Under the pieces are notes generated by a model. The model had not been told where the DNA came from. It did not search any database and saw nothing but the letters and a program-made list of their open reading frames with translations. From Tenacibaculum dicentrarchi (lineage in GTDB: Bacteria; Bacteroidota; Bacteroidia; Flavobacteriales; Flavobacteriaceae), in contig NZ_OESZ01000043.1 in the NCBI RefSeq assembly GCF_900239345.1, forward strand, positions 1 to 64,000: DNA of 64,000 nt. Reading direction: 5' to 3'. Shown here one piece after another: positions 54,903 through 63,869 of the stretch (within the stretch, counting starts at the first letter, position 1; each line of letters starts with the position of its first letter). Position numbers and translations under genes: made by a program.

Positions 54903-54989
54903 TAGCCCCGATTGTAGCATTTGTTTGAGCTCTTTTTTTGATTTTTCTTCAAAAAAAAGCGAGTGCGGAAAGCGGGAAATTGCTTCAAA
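54903..54989 (+). repeat. Dispersed palindromic repeat family A, copy 5
   Basis: It starts TAGCCCCGATTGTAGCATTT, has the stem TTTTTTTGA / TCAAAAAAA as in copies 1 and 2, and ends GCGGGAAATTGCTTC. It lies between two convergent transcription units, right after their terminator. Confidence 0.9.
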
Positions 54990-55009
54990 TGATTCTTATT
55001 TTTAGAACA

Positions 55010-58000
55010 TTAAACAACCTTCATAAAATCTTCTTTTAATATTTTCTTTAGATAAAAAAGTACTTCTTCGGCATTTTCTTTGGTGAAAACAATTGGTGGT
55101 TTTATTTTTAACACATTATGGTCTGCTCCATCGGTACTCATTAAAATTCCGTAATTTTTCATTCTGTTTGCGATATAATCGGCATGAGAAGCGAGTGGAT
55201 TTAATTGAGAATCAACGAACTCAATTCCTAAGAAAAGCCCCTGCCCTCTTACATCGTCAATAATTGGAAATTCTTTAGAAAGTTCTTTTAATGATGATTT
55301 TAAATAATTCCCAACTTCTAACGCATTTTCTTGCAATTTATCTCTTTTTACAGTTCGAATTACTTCGGTTGCAATGGCACAGGAAACAGGATTTCCGCCA
55401 AAAGTGTTAAAGTATTCCATGCCGTTTGCAAAGGTATCAGCAACTTTTTGAGTACAGGCAACCGCCGCAATTGGATGCCCATTTCCTAAAGGTTTTCCAA
55501 TAGTTACGATATCAGGAACAACATCGTGCAATTGAAAACCCCAAAAAGTTTTCCCCATTCGTCCGCAACCAGTTTGTACTTCATCAGAAACACAAACGCC
55601 ACCAACTTTTCTAATTTTTTGATATGCTTCGGATAAAAAACCTGTTGGTAATTCTACCTGACCGCCACAACTAATAATTGGTTCTATAATAAAAGCACCT
55701 ACATTTCGTCCTTTATTTTGAATGGTATCGATACATTTTTGAACTTCATCAGCGTATTTTTTTGCGGTATTTTCACCTCTATATTTCCCTCTAAAACTAT
55801 CGACTAACGGAAATATTTGCGTGTGTTCTGGTGCGCCATTTCCTCCTTTTCCATCAAATTTATACGAAGAAATATCAATACACATATTGGCGTTTCCATG
55901 ATAACCGATTTCACTTGCGATAATGTCTTTTTCGCCTGTAACAGCTTTTGCCATTCGAATTGCCAATTCATTTGCCTCACTTCCAGAGTTTACAAAATGT
56001 AACACATTTAATTCTGGCGGTAAAGTTTCAATGAGTTCTTTGGCTAATTCATTGATATTTTCGTGTAAATAGCGTGAATTTGTGTTAATTAAACTCATTT
56101 GTTGCTGTCCTGCTTTTACAACATTGTAATTTTCATGCCCAACGTGTGCAACATTATTTACGGTATCTAAATATTTATTTCCAAATTGGTCGATTAAATA
56201 AACGCCTGAACCACGCACCATTTTTATGGGCGTTTTGTATTGCAAACTTAAACTTTTCCCTAAATGTTGTTTTCGATACTTGATTAAATCGTTGTTTGAA
56301 ATGCTGTTATTTTGGTTTAATTCTTTCGATTTAAATAATAAATTCGGGTTTGGGCAAACACTTTTCCAAACCTCCATTTCTTTTAAATATGCTACGCCTG
56401 GAAAATCTGTTTTCAAATCAAATAATGATAATAAAACTTGAAAATGTAAATGAGGAATCCAATTTCCATTTTCTGAAATATCGCCAAGTTCGGCAATTTT
56501 TTCACCTTTTAAAATTCGGTCGCCTACTTGATGTTTTTGTACACTTTCGGGCGTATTATGTCCGTATAAAGTATAAAATTCAAAATTATCGGCTTGATGT
56601 TTTAAAACTAATAATCCACCGTAATTTTTATCGCCTTGATTATCCGAAGAAATAACAACTTCCCCATCTAAAATAGCGTGAACAGGCGTGTTTTTTGGCA
56701 ACCAAAAATCGGTTCCTAAATGAATTGTTCGGTTTTCTTTTCCGTTATTTCCTATTTTTTGATACGCATCAGCAGTATAAAAAACACGAGGTTCTAAATA
56801 ACCACCTCCAATAATTTTTGTAGGATTTTCTTTTTGTAATTCATCAATTTTAAATTGAAAAAGTGCCAAATTACTTGCTTCTTTTTCATGCCCAATCCAT
56901 TTGCTTGAAATACTTAAATCAATAGGAAAAATACTATTTTTTTGAACTGTTGGAAATAGATTTTCTAAAGAAAAAGTATGTTTTAAACTCCAATTTTCAA
57001 ACTTTTTTTCATTCGGATGTGCCGAAAAACTACAAGCAATTCTAAAATTATATTCCGCAAAATCAGGGTGAATTTTACGCCATTTTTTAAGTACTTCCCA
57101 AGCTGGTTTTTCGCTTATCAGTAAATATTTATTGTTGGGTTCTTCAATTTTATTAATTGCCGATTTTGTTACGGAAATAACCAATCGCATAGCAATAGCA
57201 TCGTATAAATGTGCCAATTCTTTTTCTTGTAAAGGAAAATTCTGATGATAGCCTTTTACAATATGTAACGCCGATTCCAACGGCTCATTATGATTCATAA
57301 TTGCATAAGCACAGGCAATTGCCACATCATTAATTATTTGGGTATAAATGGCATCACCGTAATCAATCGCTGCTTTTACTGTTGGGTTTACAAGCTCTTT
57401 TGACACAATAACATTGTTGTCGTTGGCATCATTATGAACTACGGATTTTCTTAAAGAATCATAACTTGTTTTATTATTTTGAAATTGTTTTTGATAATAA
57501 GTTATAATTTCTTTTTGCTCGTTTTCAAATAAATTAATATGTTTTAAAGTCCAAAGTGATTGAGCTACGTCCCATACAAATTCTCTTTTTGCCTGCGGAT
57601 GCTCAAAACCATGTAACGCCTTGGTTAAAAGTCCGCATTGCTCGCCCAAACTAAAACGCAAACTATCTAATTGCGGATTTACAGACGACCAAACACGCCC
57701 TGAAATCCACGTTAATAATCGTACTTTTCGAACATTTCCAAAAGCGTCAATTATAGTAGAAATTACATTTCCTTCAGTATCTTTTATAACTTTCGGAGCA
57801 ATAATTTCAGCATTATTTTTAGCAACATATTGCAATAATTTTTGTTGAAAATCTAAATAATTTTCGTCTTCCTTCGGACGAGAAATTTTTAAAATATACC
57901 CTTCTGAACTGAGTGTTTTTATTCGGAAATTAAAATCTAATTCGCCAGGTAATTCAGTTGCAGTTCCTTTAATATTATAGGTTTTTAAAAGAATTTCTTC

Positions 58001-58039
58001 CGCTTGTTGATTTGCTATTTTTATTTGATTGTAGTCCAT
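55010..58039 (-). CDS. Three-domain fusion: hydroxylysine-kinase-like - M23 peptidase - class III aminotransferase/phospholyase
   Basis: The 1009-residue protein joins three enzymes. About residues 1-340 are an aminoglycoside-phosphotransferase-fold kinase with the catalytic loop VVHNDANDNNVIV and DYGD, like human hydroxylysine kinase. About 410-560 are an M23 domain with HLGTD and HLHFQ, the HxxxD and HxH zinc motifs. About 595-1009 are a class III PLP enzyme with DEVQTGCGRMG and PLP Lys in IVTIGKPLGNG, like phosphohydroxylysine/phosphoethanolamine phospholyase. Kinase-phospholyase fusions are known from the hydroxylysine and ethanolamine phosphate work; the peptidase part in the middle is puzzling. 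It lies 113 nt downstream of a trans-3-hydroxyproline dehydratase gene. Substrate is inferred. Confidence 0.88.
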   Translation of the reverse strand: MDYNQIKIANQQAEEILLKTYNIKGTATELPGELDFNFRIKTLSSEGYILKISRPKEDENYLDFQQKLLQYVAKNNAEIIAPKVIKDTEGNVISTIIDAFGNVRKVRLLTWISGRVWSSVNPQLDSLRFSLGEQCGLLTKALHGFEHPQAKREFVWDVAQSLWTLKHINLFENEQKEIITYYQKQFQNNKTSYDSLRKSVVHNDANDNNVIVSKELVNPTVKAAIDYGDAIYTQIINDVAIACAYAIMNHNEPLESALHIVKGYHQNFPLQEKELAHLYDAIAMRLVISVTKSAINKIEEPNNKYLLISEKPAWEVLKKWRKIHPDFAEYNFRIACSFSAHPNEKKFENWSLKHTFSLENLFPTVQKNSIFPIDLSISSKWIGHEKEASNLALFQFKIDELQKENPTKIIGGGYLEPRVFYTADAYQKIGNNGKENRTIHLGTDFWLPKNTPVHAILDGEVVISSDNQGDKNYGGLLVLKHQADNFEFYTLYGHNTPESVQKHQVGDRILKGEKIAELGDISENGNWIPHLHFQVLLSLFDLKTDFPGVAYLKEMEVWKSVCPNPNLLFKSKELNQNNSISNNDLIKYRKQHLGKSLSLQYKTPIKMVRGSGVYLIDQFGNKYLDTVNNVAHVGHENYNVVKAGQQQMSLINTNSRYLHENINELAKELIETLPPELNVLHFVNSGSEANELAIRMAKAVTGEKDIIASEIGYHGNANMCIDISSYKFDGKGGNGAPEHTQIFPLVDSFRGKYRGENTAKKYADEVQKCIDTIQNKGRNVGAFIIEPIISCGGQVELPTGFLSEAYQKIRKVGGVCVSDEVQTGCGRMGKTFWGFQLHDVVPDIVTIGKPLGNGHPIAAVACTQKVADTFANGMEYFNTFGGNPVSCAIATEVIRTVKRDKLQENALEVGNYLKSSLKELSKEFPIIDDVRGQGLFLGIEFVDSQLNPLASHADYIANRMKNYGILMSTDGADHNVLKIKPPIVFTKENAEEVLFYLKKILKEDFMKVV

Positions 58040-58152
58040 CTTATTTTTTATAAAACTATAATGAGAAATGCTGTTTTTTTATCCGAAGAAAAAATATTTT
58101 ATTTTTAAAGATTAGCCGAAATCAGCCAAAATCATTTAAAATTACCTAAGAA

Positions 58153-59244
58153 TTACCGAAGAATAAATCCATCTTTCATCGGGTCATTTGGGTCGATTAC
58201 AAAGGTATTCATTCCTGTAATATACGCCGTTCCTGATACCTGCGGAATTACGGCATTAAATTGACCATATTTTTCTTCAGAGATAACAGCACCAATAAAT
58301 ACCGAATCGGTAATACTTTCAATGCTCATGGTTTGATTAAAATCAATTTCATTTCTTTTTTTATGAATTGCCATTCTTCCTGAAACTCCCGAACCTGTTG
58401 GGCATCTATCGACTTCTCCTTCGGCAAAAATACAGACATTTCTGCTATCGTTTCCTGAAGGTTGTTTGTTATTATCAACAAAAATAGTTCCGTATAAAAA
58501 GCTCAAATCGGCTTCTAAAGGATGTATAATTTCGGTATCATTTTGCATTACGGCATGTTTTATTTTCATTCCGTTGGCAATTAAATCACGATACGAATTA
58601 CTGCTTAAATCAAAATTAAAATTATTTTTTGCCATATCGACATAAGCGTAAAAAGCACCTCCGTAAGCCAAATCGTAGGTTACGGTTCCTAAATTCTCGA
58701 CCTCCACAGTTCTGTCTAAACCAACCACAAAACTCGGCACACAATGAAAACGAACGCCTGTTACTTTACCATTTTTCACATTCGCAAACGAGATAATTCG
58801 CCCGCAAGGAGCATCAATTTTTAAAATATTTTCACCTTCTTTAACATCAATCCAATTCATTTCGACAGCCAATGTAGAAATAGCAATAATCGCATGACCA
58901 CACATGGTCGAATATCCTTCATTATGAAGAAATATAATACCAAAATCGCCTATTTCTTCGTTATTTTGATTGTTTTCTTTCGGATTTGGAGGCAATAAAA
59001 TACAGCCGTACATATCAGGATGTCCACGAGGTTCAAACATTAAAGCGGTTCGTAAATTATCGTAATTTTCTTTACAATAACGTCTGTACTCTAAAACCGA
59101 ATTTCCTTTTAATTTAGGAAATCCATCAACAATTACACGCAAGGGTTCTCCGCCTGTGTGCATGTCGATTGTTTTAATTTGCAACCAATTTTCATTTGGT
59201 TTAAAATCAGTTTTTGAAAGTATATTTTGATATGTTTTACTCAT
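58153..59244 (-). CDS. trans-3-hydroxy-L-proline dehydratase (proline racemase family)
   Basis: The 363-residue protein belongs to the proline racemase family. The first catalytic Cys is in STMCGHAII; at the second site the sequence is DRCPTGSGVSGRM, which aligns with DRSPCGTG of the epimerase so that Thr stands in place of the second catalytic Cys. This Cys/Thr pair is the mark of trans-3-hydroxyproline dehydratases (human L3HYPDH and bacterial counterparts), which form 1-pyrroline-2-carboxylate. The gene upstream encodes the reductase for that product. Confidence 0.87.
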   Translation of the reverse strand: MSKTYQNILSKTDFKPNENWLQIKTIDMHTGGEPLRVIVDGFPKLKGNSVLEYRRYCKENYDNLRTALMFEPRGHPDMYGCILLPPNPKENNQNNEEIGDFGIIFLHNEGYSTMCGHAIIAISTLAVEMNWIDVKEGENILKIDAPCGRIISFANVKNGKVTGVRFHCVPSFVVGLDRTVEVENLGTVTYDLAYGGAFYAYVDMAKNNFNFDLSSNSYRDLIANGMKIKHAVMQNDTEIIHPLEADLSFLYGTIFVDNNKQPSGNDSRNVCIFAEGEVDRCPTGSGVSGRMAIHKKRNEIDFNQTMSIESITDSVFIGAVISEEKYGQFNAVIPQVSGTAYITGMNTFVIDPNDPMKDGFILR

Positions 59245-59248
59245 TTTT

Positions 59249-60220
59249 TTACTGATTTATATATTTATGATAGAAATAATTAGCGGCGGCTAAATCTTCT
59301 AGAGCATGCCCTACCGATTTAAAAACAGTAATTTCATCATCATTTTTACGTCCTTTTTCTTCTGCTATTTCTTTAGATGAACACAATTCAAATAAATCAG
59401 CGTTAATATCTTCTTGTTTTAAAATACCTGTTTGTAACGGTATTAAAATATCGCCACTTTCTTTTAATCCACCTTGATAAGTATCAATATAAACTGCCCC
59501 TTTTTTGATAACTTCATTATCCGCTTCACGCATATCTTTTTTATACGCTCCAACTAAATCGACATGTTGTCCTGCTTTTAAATATTTCCCTAAAACTAAC
59601 GGCGTTTTTGACAGCGTTGCGCACGAAATAATATCAACTTCCGATATTTTTTCTTCGATAGTTTGAACGGCTGTAATTGTAAAATCTTCCTCTTTTAATG
59701 TTTTGCAAATTGCTTGTGCTTTAGAGAAATTACGCCCCCAAATAAATACGTTTTTAATCGGACGAACCGAGGCGTGTGCTTTGATTAAATTAACCGATAA
59801 AGCGCCTGTTCCTATCATTAATAATGACGACGAATTTTCTTTGGATAAAAAAGAAGATGCCAATGCCGATGCCGATGCAGTACGTTTTACCGTTAAACTT
59901 TTGGCTTCTAAAATGGCTTTAATTGTTCCTTTAACAGCATCTAAATAAATATACGTTCCGTTGATTGAAGGCAAATCGAATTGACTATTTTCGGGGCTTA
60001 CTGTTACTATTTTTACTCCCGCATTTTTACTAGGATTCCATGCTGGCATCAATAATAAGGTAGAATCTGCATTAACTGCTGGGTTTGCAAAATCGTGATG
60101 ATGACGCATCGGAACAAGGGTTTCTTGCGAAGAAAAAGCAGCTTTTAATTCAGTAATAAGTGCTGAAAAATTAGTGTTATTTTCTATATAATCGCTATCT
60201 ATTTGAATAATTTTTTCCAT
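59249..60220 (-). CDS. 1-pyrroline-2-carboxylate reductase (ornithine cyclodeaminase / mu-crystallin family)
   Basis: The 323-residue protein shows PMRHHHDF near the N-terminus, SLLMIGTGALSVNLIKAH (Rossmann nucleotide site) and DLVGAYKKDMREADNE of the OCD/mu-crystallin family. In bacteria, members paired with trans-3-hydroxyproline dehydratase reduce 1-pyrroline-2-carboxylate to L-proline with NAD(P)H. The dehydratase starts 4 nt after this gene, a tight operon pair that supports the assignment. Ornithine cyclodeaminase is the main alternative. Confidence 0.87.
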   Translation of the reverse strand: MEKIIQIDSDYIENNTNFSALITELKAAFSSQETLVPMRHHHDFANPAVNADSTLLLMPAWNPSKNAGVKIVTVSPENSQFDLPSINGTYIYLDAVKGTIKAILEAKSLTVKRTASASALASSFLSKENSSSLLMIGTGALSVNLIKAHASVRPIKNVFIWGRNFSKAQAICKTLKEEDFTITAVQTIEEKISEVDIISCATLSKTPLVLGKYLKAGQHVDLVGAYKKDMREADNEVIKKGAVYIDTYQGGLKESGDILIPLQTGILKQEDINADLFELCSSKEIAEEKGRKNDDEITVFKSVGHALEDLAAANYFYHKYINQ

Positions 60221-60354
60221 GCTCTAAAATAACTATTTATAAAAACTTTTACATATTTTATCTATATACAGACTAATATAAGCCGTAAACTTGTTAAAAT
60301 AATACCACAACAAATACCATAAAGCCTGTATTTTTAGCAAAAAACATATATAAA

Positions 60355-61665
60355 GTGAAAAATTTACAGTTATTTATTCTTGTATCTTTAGCCGTTTTTG
60401 CATCGTGTAAAACAACTAAAGAGAACAAAATCGTATCATTTAAAGAAAAATTACAAGCTACTTTTCCTAAAGCCCAGATAGATTCTATTGAAGCCAAAGA
60501 TCATTTTACTGAGGCTTACAAAGTGGTTTTAAAGCAAAATTTAGATCCTAAAAATCCTGCGGAAGGAACTTTTGATCATTATATGTATGTTTCGCATGCC
60601 AACTACAACAGCCCAACGGTTTTAATTACCGATGGTTATTCTTCTAGAAATAGAAGCACGGAATTAAGTAAGGTTTTTAAAGCAAATCAGGTAATTGTAG
60701 AATACAGAATGTACGGAAAATCAAGACCCGATTCTATTCCTTGGAAACATTTAACAAACGATAACGCTATTGAAGATTATCATACTATTGTTACCAAATT
60801 AAAAAATGTTTATAGTGGTAAATGGTTGTCGTCAGGAATTAGTAAAGGAGGAGAAACTACCTTAATTTACAAGGCTAAATATCCGAAAGATATTGATGTT
60901 GCTGTGCCTTATGTTGCTCCATTAATAAATACCTTAGAAGACCCTAGAACCAATGATTTAATCAACTCGGTTGGTAGTGATGCTTGTAGAGCGAGTATTA
61001 AAACTTTTCAAAGAACTGTTTTAGAAAACAGAGCGGATATCTTAAAAATATTAGCGACTTATGCGGCTAAAAACAAGATGAGTTTTACCCAAGTTCCTTT
61101 AGAAGAAACCTTAGAATATGCCGTGTTAGAATTTCCTTTTTCTTTCTGGCAATGGGGCAGCGGAAAATGTGCCGATGTACCTACAAAAGAGGCATCATCA
61201 GAAGAATTATTTAAGTATTTAATTAAAATTTCTGGTGTTCATGTTTACAACGATGCAGGATTTAAAAATTACTTACCTTCTTTTTATCAACATATGAGAG
61301 AATTAGGCTATTACGGTTTTGATTTAGCGCCTGTAAAAGATTTATTAAAAGTAGTTAAAAGCAGTACAAATAGTAGGTTTGCACCTAAAAATGTAGATTT
61401 AACTTACAACCCTACATATATTAAAGAAGTACGTAATTATGTAGAAACTAAAGGAAATAATATTTTATATATTCAGGGAGCTTACGACCCTTGGGCTGCT
61501 TGTGGACCAACACCAAAAGAAGGCGTTGATGCTTTGAAAATGGTTTTAGAAGGAGGTTCGCACTTAACGAGAATTAAAAGTTTTTCTGATAAAGATCAAC
61601 AAAAAATTTACGCAAAATTACAAGCTTGGTTAGGAAAGGATGTAAAATTATATCCTTTGAAATAA
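60355..61665 (+). CDS. S37-family (PS-10) prolyl tripeptidyl aminopeptidase-like lipoprotein
   Basis: The 436-residue protein begins with a lipoprotein signal (MKNLQLFILVSLAVFASC, lipid site Cys18) from a GTG start. It has an alpha/beta-hydrolase core with the nucleophile elbow SGISKGGETT (Ser near residue 163) and the late QGAYDPWAACGP and GGSHLTRI segments, which carry the Asp and His. It resembles peptidase family S37, whose Streptomyces members release Xaa-Xaa-Pro tripeptides. Standing in the envelope, it could trim Pro-rich peptides such as those from collagen. It is divergent from the reductase gene. Confidence 0.8.
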   Translation: MKNLQLFILVSLAVFASCKTTKENKIVSFKEKLQATFPKAQIDSIEAKDHFTEAYKVVLKQNLDPKNPAEGTFDHYMYVSHANYNSPTVLITDGYSSRNRSTELSKVFKANQVIVEYRMYGKSRPDSIPWKHLTNDNAIEDYHTIVTKLKNVYSGKWLSSGISKGGETTLIYKAKYPKDIDVAVPYVAPLINTLEDPRTNDLINSVGSDACRASIKTFQRTVLENRADILKILATYAAKNKMSFTQVPLEETLEYAVLEFPFSFWQWGSGKCADVPTKEASSEELFKYLIKISGVHVYNDAGFKNYLPSFYQHMRELGYYGFDLAPVKDLLKVVKSSTNSRFAPKNVDLTYNPTYIKEVRNYVETKGNNILYIQGAYDPWAACGPTPKEGVDALKMVLEGGSHLTRIKSFSDKDQQKIYAKLQAWLGKDVKLYPLK

Positions 61666-61677
61666 GCTTGTTAATAG

Positions 61678-61770
61678 GAATCCGTCAATCTGAATTTATT
61701 TCAGATTCACATCCTGATTTGCCGCAGGTTTTCCTATTGATGCGATGCTGAAATAAATTCAGCATACCAG
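61678..61770 (+). repeat. Hairpin repeat family B, copy 2 with added inverted arm
   Basis: GGAATCCGTCAATCTGAATT through CATCCTGATTTGCCGCAGG matches copy 1 at 28624-28684. The arm CTGAATTTATTTCAG (61690-61704) recurs exactly inverted as CTGAAATAAATTCAG (61748-61762), so the element can form two small hairpins or one larger one. Confidence 0.82.
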
Positions 61771-61813
61771 AATACTACTAAATACATAAGGCATCTCAAA
61801 ATTAAATTATTCA

Positions 61814-61849
61814 TAAAAAAACACTTTAGATATTTCTAAAGTGTTTTTT
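61814..61849. terminator. Bidirectional terminator between the S37 gene and dsbD
   Basis: AAAAAACACTTTAGA-TAT-TTCTAAAGTGTTTTTT is a strong stem between the convergent genes. Confidence 0.92.
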
Positions 61850-61889
61850 GATTTTATACTATTTTTAAAATTATAAACTACGGGTTTTA

Positions 61890-63851
61890 CTATTTTTTAA
61901 AGTTTGAAATCCCTTTTTGTAACCAATTGTAATACTCAGTAGCATCGGGTGTATAAGAAGCTGGATCGATTAAATTAGCTTCATCATGCCCCATTAATAC
62001 ATAAAAAGGTTGCGTATTTGCTTTGTATTTTATGGTTTGTAATTCGCTCCATTTTTGCCCAATATATTTTAATTTTTTACCAGGGTTTAACCTCGAATCT
62101 ATAATTTCATCCTCTTTCAACTTTCTTTTATCATCAACATATAAAGAAATTAAAACTACCTTATTTTTTAAGACATCTAAAACATTCGGTTTTACCCAAA
62201 CATTCTGTTCCATTTTACGGCAATTTACGCAGGCATGTCCTGTAAAATCTATCATTACGGGCTTTCCTACTTTTTTAGCATAAGCCAATCCTTTGTCGTA
62301 ATCGTGAAAAGAAATAATATCGTGTGGAGGCATTATATGTGCTCCTTCAGGCAAACCTGTAGGTGTTTTTTCAACCTTTCCCATTGAAACTAATGCGGTA
62401 CTTTTCTTAGTAAACCCTACTCCATATGGCGATTCACTATAATGTTGTGGTGGTGGAAAAGCGCTGATTAAATTTAAAGGTGCTCCCCATAAACCTGGCA
62501 ACATATATACGGTAAAAGCTCCTACGATTAGTCCTAAAAACAATCTTCCTACCGATATATGATTTTGTGGGCTGTCGTGTGGTAATTGAATTTTCCCTAA
62601 TAAATAAAGCGATAAAGCTCCGAATATTGCAATCCAAATAGCAATAAAAACTTCTCTTTCAAAAATGTGTAATTGCAATACTAAATCGGCATTTGATAAA
62701 AATTTAAACGCCAAAGCTAGTTCTAAAAATCCTAGAACTACTTTTACCGTATTTAACCAACCTCCCGATTTTGGTAACGAATTTAACCAACCTGGGAATG
62801 CTGCAAACAGTGCAAATGGCAAAGCAATCGCTGATGAAAAACCTAACATCCCTACAATCGGTGCGATTCCTCCTTTTGATGCTGACTCAACTAATAACGT
62901 TCCTACAATTGGTCCGGTGCATGAAAATGACACAATTGCTAATGCCAAAGCCATAAAAAAGATTCCTATTAAACCACCTCTATCGGCTTGAGAATCTACT
63001 TTTGTAGCCCAAGAACTTGGTAAGGTAATTTCAAAAGCGCCTAAAAATGATGTAGCAAAAACTACTAATATTAAAAAGAAAACAACGTTAAACCAAACAT
63101 TGGTAGAAAGCGCATTTAAAGCATCTGCCCCAAAAATACCCGTTACTACGGTTCCTAATAATACGTATATTCCAATTATTGATACTCCATAAATAATGGC
63201 ATTTTTAATTCCTTGTGCCTTGCTTTTACTTTGTTTGGTAAAAAAGCTTACCGTCATCGGAATCATTGGAAAAACACAGGGAGTTAACAAGGCTGCAAAC
63301 CCTGATAAAAAAGCGATAAAAAAGATGGCTATCATTCCTTTTTTATCTTTCTTCGTTTTATCTTTATCAACTGATTTTACAGAAACAGCCTTACTGATAT
63401 CAAAAACTAAATCAAGTTCTTTTGGAGGTAAACACTGCTCATCTGTACAGGCAATAAATTCAACAAAAGCATTAATTTTAGTTATTTTTGAGTCGATTAA
63501 CTCAATTTGTTGTTCAAAAATAGCTTTATGAGCAAACGATTTAATAGTCATTCCTTGCTCATTAAACAATTTTGTAAATTTAGTTTTACCTTTAGGCTCT
63601 TTGGTTTTTCCGATTAATTTAATCTTATTTTCTTTTTCTTGATAAAAAAAAGTGGTCGGAATTGGTCCTGATTTAGGTACATCTTGCGAGTACAAACTCC
63701 AGCCCTCTTTGATGGTCGCTTGAGTTATTAATTTATAATTAGAATCGGATGTTTTTTCGACTTTAGTCTTCCACTCAATAGGATTAAATATTTGACCTTT
63801 TACTGATATGGTTATCAATAAAATAAATAGTAGTATGCAGTTTTTTTTCAT
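61890..63851 (-). CDS. dsbD: Thiol:disulfide interchange protein DsbD
   Basis: DsbD carries electrons from cytoplasmic thioredoxin to the periplasm. The 653-residue protein has a signal peptide, an N-terminal DsbD-alpha domain (about 20-150, with [10 protein letters not shown]), eight membrane helices with the redox Cys in LLTPCVFPM and [10 protein letters not shown], and a C-terminal thioredoxin domain with CVNC. It starts 18 nt after another gene whose end resembles its own alpha domain, so both are in one operon. Confidence 0.94.
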   Translation of the reverse strand: MKKNCILLFILLITISVKGQIFNPIEWKTKVEKTSDSNYKLITQATIKEGWSLYSQDVPKSGPIPTTFFYQEKENKIKLIGKTKEPKGKTKFTKLFNEQGMTIKSFAHKAIFEQQIELIDSKITKINAFVEFIACTDEQCLPPKELDLVFDISKAVSVKSVDKDKTKKDKKGMIAIFFIAFLSGFAALLTPCVFPMIPMTVSFFTKQSKSKAQGIKNAIIYGVSIIGIYVLLGTVVTGIFGADALNALSTNVWFNVVFFLILVVFATSFLGAFEITLPSSWATKVDSQADRGGLIGIFFMALALAIVSFSCTGPIVGTLLVESASKGGIAPIVGMLGFSSAIALPFALFAAFPGWLNSLPKSGGWLNTVKVVLGFLELALAFKFLSNADLVLQLHIFEREVFIAIWIAIFGALSLYLLGKIQLPHDSPQNHISVGRLFLGLIVGAFTVYMLPGLWGAPLNLISAFPPPQHYSESPYGVGFTKKSTALVSMGKVEKTPTGLPEGAHIMPPHDIISFHDYDKGLAYAKKVGKPVMIDFTGHACVNCRKMEQNVWVKPNVLDVLKNKVVLISLYVDDKRKLKEDEIIDSRLNPGKKLKYIGQKWSELQTIKYKANTQPFYVLMGHDEANLIDPASYTPDATEYYNWLQKGISNFKK

Positions 63852-63869
63852 CGAAATTTATTTGGGGGT

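Noticed and set aside
49613-60220. Duplicate proline racemases as simple redundancy
   Set aside because: The active-site residues differ (Cys/Cys against Cys/Thr) and the partner genes fit different reactions.
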